Below, in pieces: positions 33,601-44,760 of a stretch of 64,000 nucleotides of DNA. A model generated the notes under the pieces. It worked only from the letters and a program-made list of their open reading frames with translations, was not told the origin of the DNA and searched no databases. Location of the stretch: assembly GCA_032622095.1 (NCBI GenBank), contig CP136069.1, positions 204,648,690 through 204,712,689 on the forward strand. The letters are read 5' to 3'. This stretch comes from Siphonodentalium dalli (lineage: Eukaryota; Mollusca; Scaphopoda; Gadilida; Siphonodentaliidae). Made by a program: the position numbers and the translations under genes. The stretch's first letter is position 1. Each line of letters opens with the position of its first letter.

Positions 33601-36600
33601 CAAGACTCGGCAGATAGTTCGGATGCATAACATGCCAGAATATAACACTCAGCAGATAGAAGATTAGCAGGTTGGAAGCAATGAAGGAATAAAATAAAGG
33701 CGCAATGGTTTACTGGTAGTTCTAAATATCAAGCTAAATTATAGTTAACCCTTTACCCAACAGAAGGGCCCTGTGCCAATGCATTCTCTTATATATGCGA
33801 GTCGACCATAGGTCGCCTCGCATATATAAGAGAATTCATTGGCTTAACACATTAAAAATTATAAAATTGTTAAAGATTGTAAGAAAAAATGGTAAAAAGT
33901 GTTAAAAAAAGATTTTTTTTAGGCCAATGCATTCTCTTATATATGCGAGGCGACCTATGGTCGACTCGCATATATAAGAGAATGCATTGGCACAGGGCAT
34001 AACTGTAACCATCACAATGTGGTCAATGAACCAGTTCCAATGATATCCATATGTGTATGGTTCTATTGAGACAGACCGAAGATATTTTAGGCTGTTGAAG
34101 CTTTATTTGGCCGGTTTTTGGCCGTTTTGTTGGGTAAAGGGTTATCATAGATAAGATGCTTTGAAATGAATGGAGTGATATATTTTACGACATGAAGATA
34201 GAACCAATGGGTATGATTAAATTATCGGCAGTCATTTTTCGTAACCTAACCGCAGCAACATAACCAGCGCCGGTCCAGCGGACTCCAAAGCATGTGTTCT
34301 AGCGATGTCGGGTTTGATCACTTCCTCAGTTCATCTGCAGGTTGGAGCTAGCGTGCAACGTGCAGATCGAGCCGGGTGTGCTCGTTCAGAATCCGGAGCA
34401 TTTCAGTAAAAACTAAGTAAAGTGTACTCTATATTCTAAATGGAACATACCGACCCTGCACTTTGAATGTTAGCTCCGGCCTACAGACATACTGACATCC
34501 AAAATTTCTTACTAGTAGACTAGTACTGTCCCAACAAAATTGAGAAGTAAACATCTTTATACATATGGAATATGTATTGTGGTATGACATAAGGGGAAAA
34601 ATTGGCTGGGGGAATGGGACCCTTAAAGGGACACCCTGCCCTACTAGCGGAAAGCCTGATATTGCATAATCAAGGTTCCAATGGGTGTACATCACAATAT
34701 TCACCATTTGGGAACTTCAATCTGAGTCTATGTCTCCCATAGCAGATGATGCCATGCAGAATGAGGTCCTAAGGGTGAATTTGTGATGCTAGTCTGCTGA
34801 GCTGGATATCATCACTAAATTCACAATCTGCAGACCTCACTCTGCAAATGATAGGCACACTAAAATCAGGCTTGTATATGTTTTAACACTTTCCTTATAC
34901 TAAATGGATTTTCCCAGTCAGTTCTAGAAGCAAGCCTTGAAATAGGGTGTCTGTCATTTGCAGAATGAGGTCCCCAGAGGGTGAATTTAGTGATGCTACC
35001 CCACATATCGGGCTAGCATCACCAAATTACCATCTGGGGACCTCATTCTGCTTACATCTTATCAGAATGAGGTTCCAAGAGGGTGAAATTGGTGATGCTA
35101 GCCCGCTATGCGGGGTAGCATCACTAAATTCACGCTCTGGGGACCTCATTCTGCAAATGACAGACACCCTATTTCAAGGCTTGTCTAGAAGTATACATCG
35201 GAATGGTATTATTATTCATTTGGATGGGTTTTCTGGAAAAATAAAGATATAATTTAAGTTCAGAAGGAGTCCTATTTATTGGCGGGAAATGCTGGGAAAT
35301 GTTCAGATGATAAGTTCAACAAACATTTTTGATTTTATTAGATGGACATTTCCTTTATTTGGGATAACTACTCATCAATGAGTATTTATTATAGTAAGAA
35401 TTAACACTTGATGATATGTTTTCAAGTTATAGTCGGGGGACTATTATAATCAGCATGTCCATCCATCTATGCTTGGGTCCATCCGAGGTTGTCCACATGA
35501 TAGCTTGAGTAATATAATGATATTCAACAAAATTTCTTGATATATGGTACATGGTTCACATTTGAGAAGACACAGGCCAAGTTCGAATTTGGTCACCGCC
35601 CGATGATTTTTGACGGAGTTACAGTATGCCCAGTCTGAGTAAACTCATACCTAAATATTCATTACAATATTGAATATTAGGTCTGACGGATAACATCGCT
35701 ATCTCATTTCCAAGTCCTCGGGATTCCGTAATCTGATTGATTGCGTAAATTATTTTCCGTCCAATGAAACCGTATGGGTTAATAAACAAGTGTCAGTGGG
35801 CGGAGACTCCCATAATGTAACCTCTAAATATAGTAACAGAGCGGAATTTCGTCTGTATTTCTCCGATCGAAAGCGATGCTTGCAAATACAACAGAGACAG
35901 AAAAAATGGCTTCGAAATTATATATTCGGTACGATTCGGATTAATTTGAAGGATGTGCTAGACCTGATAGATAGGCCTGCGCATGGTACCAACTTGGCCT
36001 CCCATAAATATAAATAGAACTCACTCATGTCCGTGTATTTGATTTACTTTATTGTAACATGGTTTGCAAATCAAATTATTTGTCGTAAAGTTGTAAAGCA
36101 TCATTTTTGATGACGACCTTATTTTTTGCTCTCGGATGCAGCGAGTTCATCTCCTGAAAAAGAATAGTCGCACACACGACAAATATTTTCTTCTGTAAGT
36201 TTATGTCGCGACACAGGCCATTGTTTTTGCGAAGCACAACAAATAACACGAGGGGACACCTGTCAATCATCGATGTATTTAAAAAAATCTGTGACGTCAT
36301 TTTGGGGAAGCTCTTCGCTGAATAGAAATGGTTTTGGCGACATAAGCTCCAGACTCTAGATTTCAAATATAGAGTCGAGATTTCAAATATAGAGTCGACG
36401 TTCACCCAGACTGCAGTATGCCCCTTGTTTCTACTTATAAATTGCTGTTTTCGGGTTGTCCGCATGGTCATTTGAGCAATGTTGAATTTCTTGATATTTG
36501 GTACGTGGTTATCATTTGAGAAGACACAGGCCAATTTCAATTTTGGTAACAGTCACATTTTATTAGTCGTACAGAATAGATTGGCTTTATGAAGATAATT

Positions 36601-38815
36601 GTCATGATCACTGATTTTTGGTTAAATTTTCCGGAACATGTTTTCCCAATTTTTTTTTAATATGTTATCTTGAGCAATATTTAACAGAATTTCATGATAT
36701 TTGCTACCGTATGTGGTTATCATGTGAGAAGACACAGACCAGGTTCGTTTTGGTCACAGTCACATTTTATTAATCGTTCAGAATGGATTGCCTTAACCCT
36801 TTCAGTGCCAAATCGGACTTGCTACTGAAAGGATTAATGAAGAGAACAACCATGCACACTGTTAAGTTTGCCGGGAAATGTTTCCAAATTATTTTTTAAT
36901 ATATTGAACCTTAATTAACTTGAAACTTTAGAAAACATTTCAATATTATCTTGCCTGCCTGGAAGATGTAATTACATATAATTGACTGTACCGTGATGTT
37001 CTCACTGTAAATATTATACAGATGCTTTCTCATGTTGCATGGATCACTTACTTTAACCCTTTCATGGCGCAACATTAAAGACCCTGTGCCAATGCATTCT
37101 CTTATATATGCGAGTCGACCATAGTCCTCGCATATACAGTAACGCTCTAATTAATCGACTCCTCAAACACAGCAGAATTATGGGTAACTTTTCAGGATTT
37201 AGTTGGAAATATGGCTTGTTGCCATTCATCGGAAGAGCTCTCCCCGAGCGGACGGATGGACACCAACCCATGGCAATAGCTCAAACTTGACTACTTCAAG
37301 TTGAGCTAAACCATTTCCGACTAAATCCTGAAAAGTTACCCAAAATTCTGCTGAGTTTAAGGAGTCGATTAATTAGAGCATTACTGTATAAGAGAATGCA
37401 TTGGCCTAACAATTTTTCTTACATTCTTTAACAATTTTATCATTTTTTTTATCATTTATTTATTATTTTCCTTAATATACATTCTTTAACAATTTTTATC
37501 ATTTTAAAAAAACATTTCTTATATTCTTTAACAATTTTTATCATTTTTTCTTACATTCTTTAAAAAACTTATCTCATTTTTTAAATTTTTTCTTGCATTC
37601 TTTAACAATAAAAAAAAAATCAATTTTTGTTTAGGCCAATGCATTCTCTTATATATGTGGGGCAACCTATTGGCACAGGGTTTTGTCATGTTTCATATAT
37701 ACTATATTGGCTAATAATAAAGCATTAATTTTTTTAAGGTGCATGGGGTGAGCAGGTCAGTCACTTGTGATGTGTGCGGCATGTCTCTCAACAATCATCC
37801 TGGACTTTGGGCGCACGAGAAAAGTCATGTGACCGAATTGCCATTCAATTGCCAGGGATGTGATCGAAGATTCAACTGTCAAGCTTCGTTAGATCTGCAC
37901 AAACATCAGACTGAGTATCAGGAAGCAACAGCGTGTAATTATTGTGATGAAGTGTTTCATGACAAATGTGAACGAAAGAAGCACGTTGCTTTGTCCCATG
38001 TTGGAATGAGACCAGGTAAAAGAAAAATCAAATGTGGAAAATGTGGCAAAAAAATTGGGATGCATTTTTATAAGCACCACATCACGAAGGTGTGTGGTGT
38101 GTATCATGACTGTGATGTATGTGGAAAATCTATTCCAATGAGATGTTTCACTAATCACAAATTATTAGCACATCCAGATAAGAGCAAGAAGTATCCTTGT
38201 AAAATTTGTGGTAAAACCTTCCTTTCAGAACGCTGTTTGAGAGGTCACATGGATTTATCAAGTGGACACTCTCAAAATATTTGTCAAATTTGTGGTGCTG
38301 TGTTTGAATCAGGAGTGAGATATGCCTTGCATGTTAAATCCCATGAATCCGACACATCATGTGAGTGCGACATTTGTGGAAAAAAGTTCAACAATGTTGT
38401 ATCCATGAAGGTACACCAGAGTTTGGTCCATAGGTCTAACGAAGAAACTAAGATGTGTGAAAAGTGCGGCAGAACTTTTAAGAATGGAATCGCGCTCAGT
38501 GCACACAAAAGATTTCATCATAAATCGAACAATTCAGATAATACCAGTCATGAGGAATTCAAATGCGAGGATTGTGGCAAGATATTCCATGTTAAGCGTA
38601 CACTCAATTACCATATGATCACGAAGCATACGGTTGTAAAGTTAACATGTTCTACATGTAAGGAAAATTGTGAGAATGAAAAGGAGCTGAGAAGTCACTG
38701 CAAAAATACAGGACATAAACTAGAGTGGAGGTGTGATGAATGTGGCTGGGTAGTGAAATCCCTACCTTTACTCAAGAGGCATTCCAGGGTCCATCCTCGG
38801 CCTCAAACCACATGA
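30677..38815 (+). CDS. C2H2 zinc-finger protein, two coding exons (1124 residues)
   Basis: Exon 1 is 30677-32974 (ATG to donor AAG|GTAAGA), exon 2 is 37739-38815 (AAG|GTG to TGA 38813-38815), phase 0. The junction rebuilds a full finger: CETCGKKFKDLKFLQNHMK from exon 1 and VH from exon 2. Residues 10-92 are four 21-residue repeats (LASPEVDKTITDPAHDGDIP type). Eight canonical fingers and one degenerate one follow (residues about 93-420), then a long Ser/Asn/Glu-rich linker with a basic segment near residue 718 (KYRKRRRTKKELKLHIRR, a probable nuclear signal), then about twelve more fingers, some with unusual spacing (HMDLSSGH, a C2HC form). Linkers are irregular, unlike the regular TGERPY array at 18.4 kb. 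A nuclear DNA-binding role is inferred. AATAAA is at 38896-38901. Reading through the donor to 33415 would add about 147 residues from mobile-element DNA and is probably not the main product. Confidence 0.85.
32972..33027 (+). promoter_or_regulatory. Tandemly repeated splice donors
   Basis: Three 18-bp units AAGGTAAGAATGGTAATG, AAGGTTATAATGGTAATG and AAGGTAAGAATGGTCATT carry donors at 32975, 32993 (weak) and 33011. Using the one at 33011 would add 12 residues in frame between the two halves of the junction finger and break its HxxxH spacing. Confidence 0.7.
33071..33277. mobile_element. Left part of split GAATTTAGTGATGCTA element
   Basis: It matches 27490-27655 in order: hairpin CCCAGAGGGTGAATTTAGTG, then TTTCTATAGAAACTT and GGCAGACGACAC. 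The right part continues at 34662. It lies in the intron of zinc-finger gene 2. Confidence 0.65.
33749..34147. mobile_element. Double-hairpin element inserted in the split element
   Basis: The outer inverted ends read AACCCTTTACCCAACA (33749-33765 and 34127-34143 regions). Inside lie two complete hairpins of CAATGCATTCTCTTATATAT joined to GCGAGTCGACC (about 33774-33845 and 33922-33995), themselves placed as an inverted pair around an AT-rich core. A related element, broken by a mariner-type insertion, is at 37060-37682. Confidence 0.7.
34662..34862. mobile_element. Right part of split GAATTTAGTGATGCTA element
   Basis: It matches 27660-27845 (GCATAATCAAGGTTCC, CATCACAATATTCACCATTT, then the terminal hairpin). 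Together with 33071-33277 it shows a single element cut by about 1.4 kb of younger sequence. Confidence 0.65.
34931..35183. mobile_element. hAT-like mini-element, 253 bp, 8-bp target duplication
   Basis: Inverted ends CAAGCCTTGAAATAGGGTGT and the exact complement. Flanking TCTAGAAG at 34923-34930 and 35184-35191 is a perfect 8-bp target-site duplication, typical of hAT (also P) elements. The interior is two adjacent GAATTTAGTGATGCTAG hairpins. It lies in the intron of zinc-finger gene 2. Confidence 0.85.
35192..37059. repeat. Intron segment with three diverged copies of a ~200-bp repeat
   Basis: The words TTGATATATGGTACATGGTT and TTTGAGAAGACACAGGCCAA recur at about 35530-35600, 36480-36550 and 36690-36760, followed in two copies by GTCACATTTTATTAGTCGTT. 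A 22-bp tandem duplication (GATTTCAAATATAGAGTCGA) is at 36358-36400. Open frames here (35790-36017 plus, 36076-36540 minus) resemble nothing known. Confidence 0.55.
37060..37682. mobile_element. CCCTGTGCCAATGCATTC double-hairpin element (interrupted)
   Basis: The outer ends CCCTGTGCCAATGCATTCTC (37082) and GGCACAGGG (37673-37681) match the family at 33.77-34.0 kb. Its first hairpin is split at TATA by the mariner-type element 37137-37386. Between the hairpins is an AT-rich core with several ATTCTTTAACAATTTTTATC repeats. Confidence 0.7.
37137..37386. mobile_element. Mariner-type mini-element (copy 3, nested, 250 bp)
   Basis: Ends CAGTAACGCTC and GAGCATTACTG. It sits inside a GCATATATAAGAG site known intact from the sister hairpins; comparing filled and empty sites shows duplication of exactly TA. 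This assigns the family to Tc1/mariner-like targeting. Confidence 0.85.
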
Positions 38816-38904
38816 GGCCCAAACCTGAGTTTAATGTGCCTGCCATTGGAAGTACTATCATTGATACATTCATATTCGAAGCCAAATTGATATTTAATAA
38901 ATAA

Positions 38905-39175
38905 TTGAGCTTAAGCACAATAAGGAAATATTTACTGCATTCCTTATTGCGCTTAAGCGCAATTAGCCACATTACATAAACTACCTTTAATTCAAATGGT
39001 GTAGTCCATGGTACAATGGGTGGAGCAAATATAGGATGATTCTACTATTTGCAGAGGGGTGATCTCATGAGGGAGATATTAATTGTGCTTAAGCGCAATA
39101 AGGATTAAGGGAAGATCTAATTGCACTTGGAATATTCCTTAGAGATTCCTTATTGTGCTCAAGCGCAATTATCTA
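38905..39175. mobile_element. GCGCTTAAGCGC hairpin elements (two adjacent)
   Basis: Two hairpins whose ends are TTGAGCTTAAGCACAATAAG with its return CTTATTGCGCTTAAGCGCAA (38905-38961), and TTGTGCTTAAGCGCAATAAG with its return CTTATTGTGCTCAAGCGCAA (39084-39170). They share words with the cluster at 27150-27350. Just 3' of zinc-finger gene 2. Confidence 0.7.
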
Positions 39176-39329
39176 TTAAATGTCAATTTGGCTTCCCATA
39201 CGTTCATATGGCCCGCAAAGTGTCAAACACAAAAATAGGAATGAGACCTAATTGGCGTGTTTACTGAGAAGTTTCTGTAATTGTTATTGATGGAGATACC
39301 AGGATAGGAATAAAAGATACAAATTATGA

Positions 39330-39455
39330 ATTAACACTCCTAAATTACTATTTTGTTGGCTTTGGGGGTAAATATTATTTGAATCTAGTCGAGGAACCCA
39401 CCCATCAAAGTTCAAGAGATGTCAGATATTGATTTTTGGAAATCTATTATTTTTC
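39330..39455. mobile_element. Fragment of the TTAA foldback family
   Basis: It matches the left interior of 6419-6906 (TTGGCTTTGGGGGTAAATAT, TAGTCGAGGAACCCA, TCAGATATTGATTTTTG). Both ends are missing. Confidence 0.7.
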
Positions 39456-39741
39456 ACCACCTGGAACCGATCGACATACTCGTATGTTAACATATATGTT
39501 GATAAATAACACATTTTGGAAACTTTTATACTAGAGTTGACAGTGGTTAACATTATTTTTTGGTAATTAAATCCTTATTAATCGACATCTGATACCTGCA
39601 GTGTCTTTTGAAGAAATGTTGTCATTGGATCTGATAATACGGGGATCATTGAATTGGATTGTGAATCTTTAACCTGTCAAAGCTATTCTTGTAAACATTG
39701 TGGCACTTCAAATTAACCTTCTGATATTGGTCATCCATGTA

Positions 39742-39859
39742 CAGTAATGCCCTAATTAATTGACTTCTTAACCACAGAAGAATTAGTTTCCGACTAAATC
39801 CTGAAAAGTTACCCATAATTCTGCTGTGGTTAAGAAGTCGATTAATTAGGGCATTACTG
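39742..39859. mobile_element. Mariner-type mini-element (copy 4)
   Basis: TA-flanked, with ends CAGTAATGCCC and GGGCATTACTG. Its right end plus flank (GATTAATTAGGGCATTACTG and TACATGGTCGGC) is duplicated in tandem just downstream, to about 39935. Confidence 0.8.
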
Positions 39860-39962
39860 TACATGGTCGGCTATTTATATAAGAAGTCGATTAATTAGGG
39901 CATTACTGTACATGGTCGGCTATTTATATAAGAATACAAACAAAACTCAAGGCCGTAAGTAT

Positions 39963-40589
39963 GGCTGAATAGGTCATTGTCGCATGGTTTCTGTCAAAAA
40001 GACACCCACAATCTCTTAAACTGTCAAAAAGACACCCACGATCTCTTAAACTGTCAAAAAGACACCCACGATCTCTTAAACTGTCAAAAAGACACCCACG
40101 ATCTCTTAAACTGTCAAAAAGACACCCACGATATCTTAAACTGTCAAAAAGACACCCACGATCTCTTAAACTGTCAAAAAGACACCCAGGATTTCTTAAA
40201 CTGTCAAAAAGACACCCACGATCTCTTAAACTGTCAAAAAGACACCCACGATCTCTAAAGTCTCACCAAACAACGGGAAGTTTGTTTAGTCGTCTGTTAT
40301 TAGGCCTAATATTGGTCCAACTATCAAGGATGTGGAATTGCACTGTCAGTGATCAGACTCAAAGTCGAATTAAATTTCGATGATATTTCACTCCGATCAC
40401 AAACAAATACTATGATAAGTTATCATAATATTAATAGCAGACGACTAAACAAAATTCCCATTGTTTGGCGAGACTTTGAGATCCTGGGTGTCTTTTTGAC
40501 AGTTTACGAGATCCTGGGTGTCTTTTTTACAGTTTACGAGATCCTGGTTTCTTTTTGCCAGAAACCATGCGACAATGACCTATTCAGCC
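39963..40589. mobile_element. Foldback-like element with arms of 30-bp tandem repeats
   Basis: The outer ends GGCTGAATAGGTCATTGTCG and CGACAATGACCTATTCAGCC are exact complements. The target duplication TAAGTAT is at 39956-39962 and 40590-40596. Inside the left end are nine tandem 30-bp units (CTGTCAAAAAGACACCCACG plus ATCTCTTAAA; 39990-40259); inside the right end are about three inverted copies (AGATCCTGGGTGTCTTTTTG, 40480-40560). Unequal numbers of units on the two arms recall Drosophila Foldback elements. There is no transposase; the central 200 bp are unique. Confidence 0.85.
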
Positions 40590-42212
40590 TAAGTATGATG
40601 TACATGTAGTTCAGCGACAATCAACAAGGGATGAGGCGGGCTGCAGAGCGTGTTTCAAGCCCTATGGTATTACAATTTCGCTTTATTGCATAGCGTCGGT
40701 GCATGGCTTTTCTTATGCAGTTAACCGAATATGCATAAAGCCGAAATCACGATAAAAAGAAGCATAAGCCGTTTTTCTATCACCAGCATCAGTCTAGAAA
40801 TACAGTGAATTGTTTATGTTTCGTTCATTCAATTTCATCATCAATTTAGTTTGTTTTAAAAAAATAATATCTAAAGAGCTTCATCTATATTAATATAATG
40901 TTATTCCATATTATATTATCATCTATGATTGTAAAATGTTCAAGAATAAAACGATGTTCTTGTCAGGAACGGCAACCCCCATTGATAATAAACTCACTAT
41001 ATACATGTTTATATTTAGAATATATCCAATCAATCAGTTAGAAATGCATTACACACATGTAATATTAAACAAATAATCATTAACTACCCACCAAATATCA
41101 GTTAATAGCCACCAAGAACTGGTAAGAAAAACGCCAACGTTTCCCGATAAAATTATAAAAATACTATTTTTGTTTGTTTCACGTTACGAGAAGGGGGATA
41201 ATTCTATGTACGGTAGTTGCCGTTTATTTTCGGTAATTTTGTTTGTTTCAAAATAAATAGGTATATGAAGAACCATCCATCCATGTAGCCAACTGGAAAA
41301 ACTAACAAAAATCAAATTGATTTCCCAATATATCATACATATTTGTGAGCGCAATTTACGAAACTATATTGAACTATGGGAAGAGGCATAACTCTATTCA
41401 TTAAATGAAACATTAATTTTTGGGAAACAAAGTGTCTTCAAAAATTAAATAAAATCTGATGTGATAATTAATCAGTGCACATCACACCAAAACAATTGAG
41501 TAGCCACGGTCAAACGTAAATGTTTGCTGAATTGAGCCCCAATATAGTTTTAATTAGACACTGAAGCCCAACAGTGTATGACACCTTCTTTAATTGGTAC
41601 GCTCACAAATGACTCAAAGCAACATGACAGTTCAACAAAGGTTATTGTTTTGATAGCACGTGCTCCTAGCATTTCTTTAGTGACCTCATTGACATTGCTC
41701 TGATGCATATTTGCAGCGACTTGATTAATCTTTTGTTATCGCCACAGAAGCTGTTTTGTTTCCCAGAAGCCGGCGATTTCTAAGAAGTTGGAGCATGAAT
41801 AAATATTGAAGACCTGTTAAATACGGGTTATTTAAATTTAGACAAAATAAATCACTTTGTGTTGCGAAGACAATAATTTGATGATTTATTTCTGAACTAT
41901 TTTCCGTAACCTCGTGTAATTAGAGCTACCCATGTCATTCGCGGAAAATCTTAGTCTCTGAATCTGAATCTGAATGGTTTCCGCTGCAGATCCCAATTCT
42001 GGTAATTTCGCAGCGGTCGAGAGAGTCTCAGATCTTTTCCTTCAGCGCACTCTTGAAGGAATCCACAGGCTGTTGTTGTAGTATTAAGGATTCCTCCAGC
42101 TGATTCCAGTCGCATATAGTTCTAACAAATATGGAATTAGCGAACTGAGCTGACACGTATGGTATTGCCTCGTAGCACTGACTGTTGTTTCTTATTAGGT
42201 GTCGAGGAATTT
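40590..42212. other. Non-coding spacer
   Basis: No supported gene or clear repeat. AT-rich with scattered poly-A and poly-T. Confidence 0.5.
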
Positions 42213-42703
42213 GTGTTGAAACCTAAAGTGAAACTAACATGCTTCTGTTCACAAACATTTCCTGTATGCTTCCTTATTTCCTTTAAAAAACGTATGTAAA
42301 CACATGCAGTTCCAGTTGCAATTCCGATAAGTGAAAGGAGGGAAGTTTCACTTTAGGTTTCAACACAAACTGACCGGGAAACTGGAATAATTGCGCAGGT
42401 GTTTACAAACTTGCATTTTCTGAAGCTGACACAATTCAACAGATTCTGATAGAATTCCTGGAAATATTATTTGATCTTTCAATAGGATTATCTGAATCTG
42501 ACATAAATTCCAGGAATCAATTGCGCCGGTGATTACAAACGCCATGTGTTTAGTCCGCGTCTTGATACTTCATTCATGGAATTCCCGGAAACTTCCCTCC
42601 TTTCACTTATCGGAATTGCAACTGGAACTGCATGTGTTTACATACGTTTTTTAAAGGAAATAAGGAAGCATACAGGAAATGTTTGTGAACAGAAGCATGT
42701 TAG
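42213..42703. repeat. Long inverted repeat, 115-bp arms, with an alternative hairpin
   Basis: 42234-42348 and 42589-42703 are reverse complements over about 115 bp with no mismatch I could see. The left arm is also bounded by GTGTTGAAACCTAAAGTGAAAC (42213-42234) and its complement (42345-42366). The left part can therefore fold on itself or pair with the right arm. Probably a foldback or rearranged DNA element. Confidence 0.8.
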
Positions 42704-43329
42704 AAGAAATAGAAAGCACTTTCGGTTTAGTTGGCTTCCTTGTTGGGGAATTCCCGGAAATCTTCCTACAACATTGAATTCTCAGAATTGCAACTGGAAC
42801 TTCAGGTGTTTACAAACGTTTGCAAACTCAACAAACAACCAAATAAATATACAAATTTTAATAAATCATGCAATTCACAAATAAATATGGAAACATACAG
42901 GAAATGTGTGTCAACAGAAGCATGTTACTGGGAAGAGATAGAAAACCACGTGTGTTATGAAATTGAAAATTGCCGTCTTCGCTCTCGCGATGGTCATCTT
43001 CAACAACTTTGTATTAAGTTTTCCCATAAAATACGTTTTTCAAGGTAAATATTTTTACAAATTGCTATAATTTCGACATCATGAGGTGACTTCTTACCCC
43101 TTCTCATCAACATTTTTGGCGATTTCGTATGCATAAAAACGGAATAGAGTCCGACCCTTATGCAAATAAACGATTAGAAAATAGTCTTTTTATGAGAAAA
43201 TGGTTTGGTGCATGCATATTTTATGCAAATGACCGAAATATGCATTTAAACGATATGCAATTAACTGAAATTGACTGTACATACAAGAAGCAAGATCAGT
43301 TAGAAATTCCAGGCCTGTAGTTACATGTA
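42704..43329. other. Non-coding; diverged relatives of the inverted repeat
   Basis: At 42740-42830 words such as GGGGAATTCCCGGAAA and TTGCAACTGGAACTTCAGGT resemble the neighbouring arm, so the element may extend here. Several open frames are short and unrecognised. Confidence 0.4.
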
Positions 43330-43480
43330 CAGTAATGCCCTAAGTAATCGACCCCTTAACAACAGCATAATTATGGGTGAGAGCTTTCCGGTGAATGGCA
43401 ACAAGCCATATTTCCGAAATCCTGAAAAGTTACACATAATTCTGATGTGGTTAAGGGGTTTATTACTTAGGGCATTACTG
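43330..43480. mobile_element. Mariner-type mini-element (copy 5)
   Basis: TA-flanked, with ends CAGTAATGCCCTAAGTAATC and its near complement. The middle is shortened relative to copy 2. Confidence 0.8.
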
Positions 43481-43904
43481 TATCTTAGAACAAATGTGTA
43501 TAAATTCTACACAATATGTGTAGAAATGACATATGACAATAAGTGTCAGTGGAATTTCCTCACGGTGAATACTAGTATGAGTGAATATGCGAGTGTATCA
43601 TAGTTTTTAGATGAGATGTTTTCTATTGTAGAAACAAAACTCGTAAAGGCTTCCACAGTACAAATTAGAGATGTGTATTTATATGTAAGTTATTGATATG
43701 TGATGTTTGATGCAATTTGGCCAATTAAAAGTTACGTTATTTGTAGGATTATGTACAATATTAGCTGTCGCCATGTATAAACCAGAGTTCGGCGAAATGG
43801 CGGCTAACTATGAATACCGAACATATCTTCACATATCACTAGTTTACATATACACACCCACCCCTACACAGTTTAGTTCTTATATTTCCGTCTTTTAACC
43901 CTTA

Positions 43905-44760
43905 TTATACCCCCTTTAAAAAAAGGGGGTATACTGTTTTGCACCTGTGCGTCCGTCTGTACGTCCGTCTGATGTCTGTTCATGTCATAACTTGAACAGT
44001 AGTGCTCAGATCTCAATGTAATTAGGTATGGATGTTCACTACTATGAGGACATTAAATAGAGGTTTCCATCGTTTTGTTTGGTATTTCCCTTCTAGAGTT
44101 GTTTATCTGGAAATGTTGGCTTTTTTGGTCTGTCTGGTGTCTGTTCATGTCGTAATTTCAACAATTGTGCTGGGATCTCAATGGAATTTGGTATGGATGT
44201 TCACTGCTCTGAGGACATCAAAAAGAGGGTTCCATCGTTTTGTTTGGATATTCTATTCTAGGGTTATACATCTTTGTTCATCTGGAAATGTTGGCTTTTT
44301 GGTCTGTCTGGTGTCTGTTCATGTTGTAACTTCAACAATTGTGCTGGGATCTCAATGGAATTTGGTATGAATGTTCACTGTTATGAGGATATTCAATAGG
44401 GGGTTCCATTGTTTTGCACAGCTCTTCCTTTCTAGAGTTATTCATCTTTGTTCATCTGGAAATGTTGGCTTTTTAGTCCGTCTGGTGTCTGTTCATGTTG
44501 TAACTTCAACAATTGTGCTGGGATCTCAATGGAATTTGGTATGGATATTCACTGCCATGAGGACATTCAATAGCGGGGTTCCATTGTTCTGTTCCGCTTT
44601 TCCATTCTAGAGTTATTCATCTTTGTTTATCTGGAAATGTTGGTTGTTTGGACCATCCGATGTCTGTTCAGCTCATAACTTGAACAGTAATGCTCGGAAC
44701 TCAATGAAATTTTGTATGGATGTTCACCACTATGTCTATGAGGACATTTAATGGCACATT
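43905..44760. repeat. Tandem repeat of ~170-180 bp after a GGGGGTATAC hairpin
   Basis: It begins with the hairpin TATACCCCCTTTAAAAAAAG plus GGGGTATA and GTCCGTCTGTACGTCCGTCT, then four to five copies with GATCTCAATGGAATTTGGTA and CATCTGGAAATGTTGGCTTT. Copies vary in length. The open frames are by-products. Similar GTCCGTCTG-containing repeats are common in marine invertebrate genomes, as far as I recall. Confidence 0.8.

Noticed and set aside
36076-36540. 154-codon minus-strand frame
   Set aside because: It overlaps a dispersed ~200-bp repeat, has no recognisable domain, and lies in an intron.
39977-40258. CRISPR-like 30-bp direct repeats
   Set aside because: The units are contiguous with no unique spacers, lie in an animal genome and form one arm of a foldback element.
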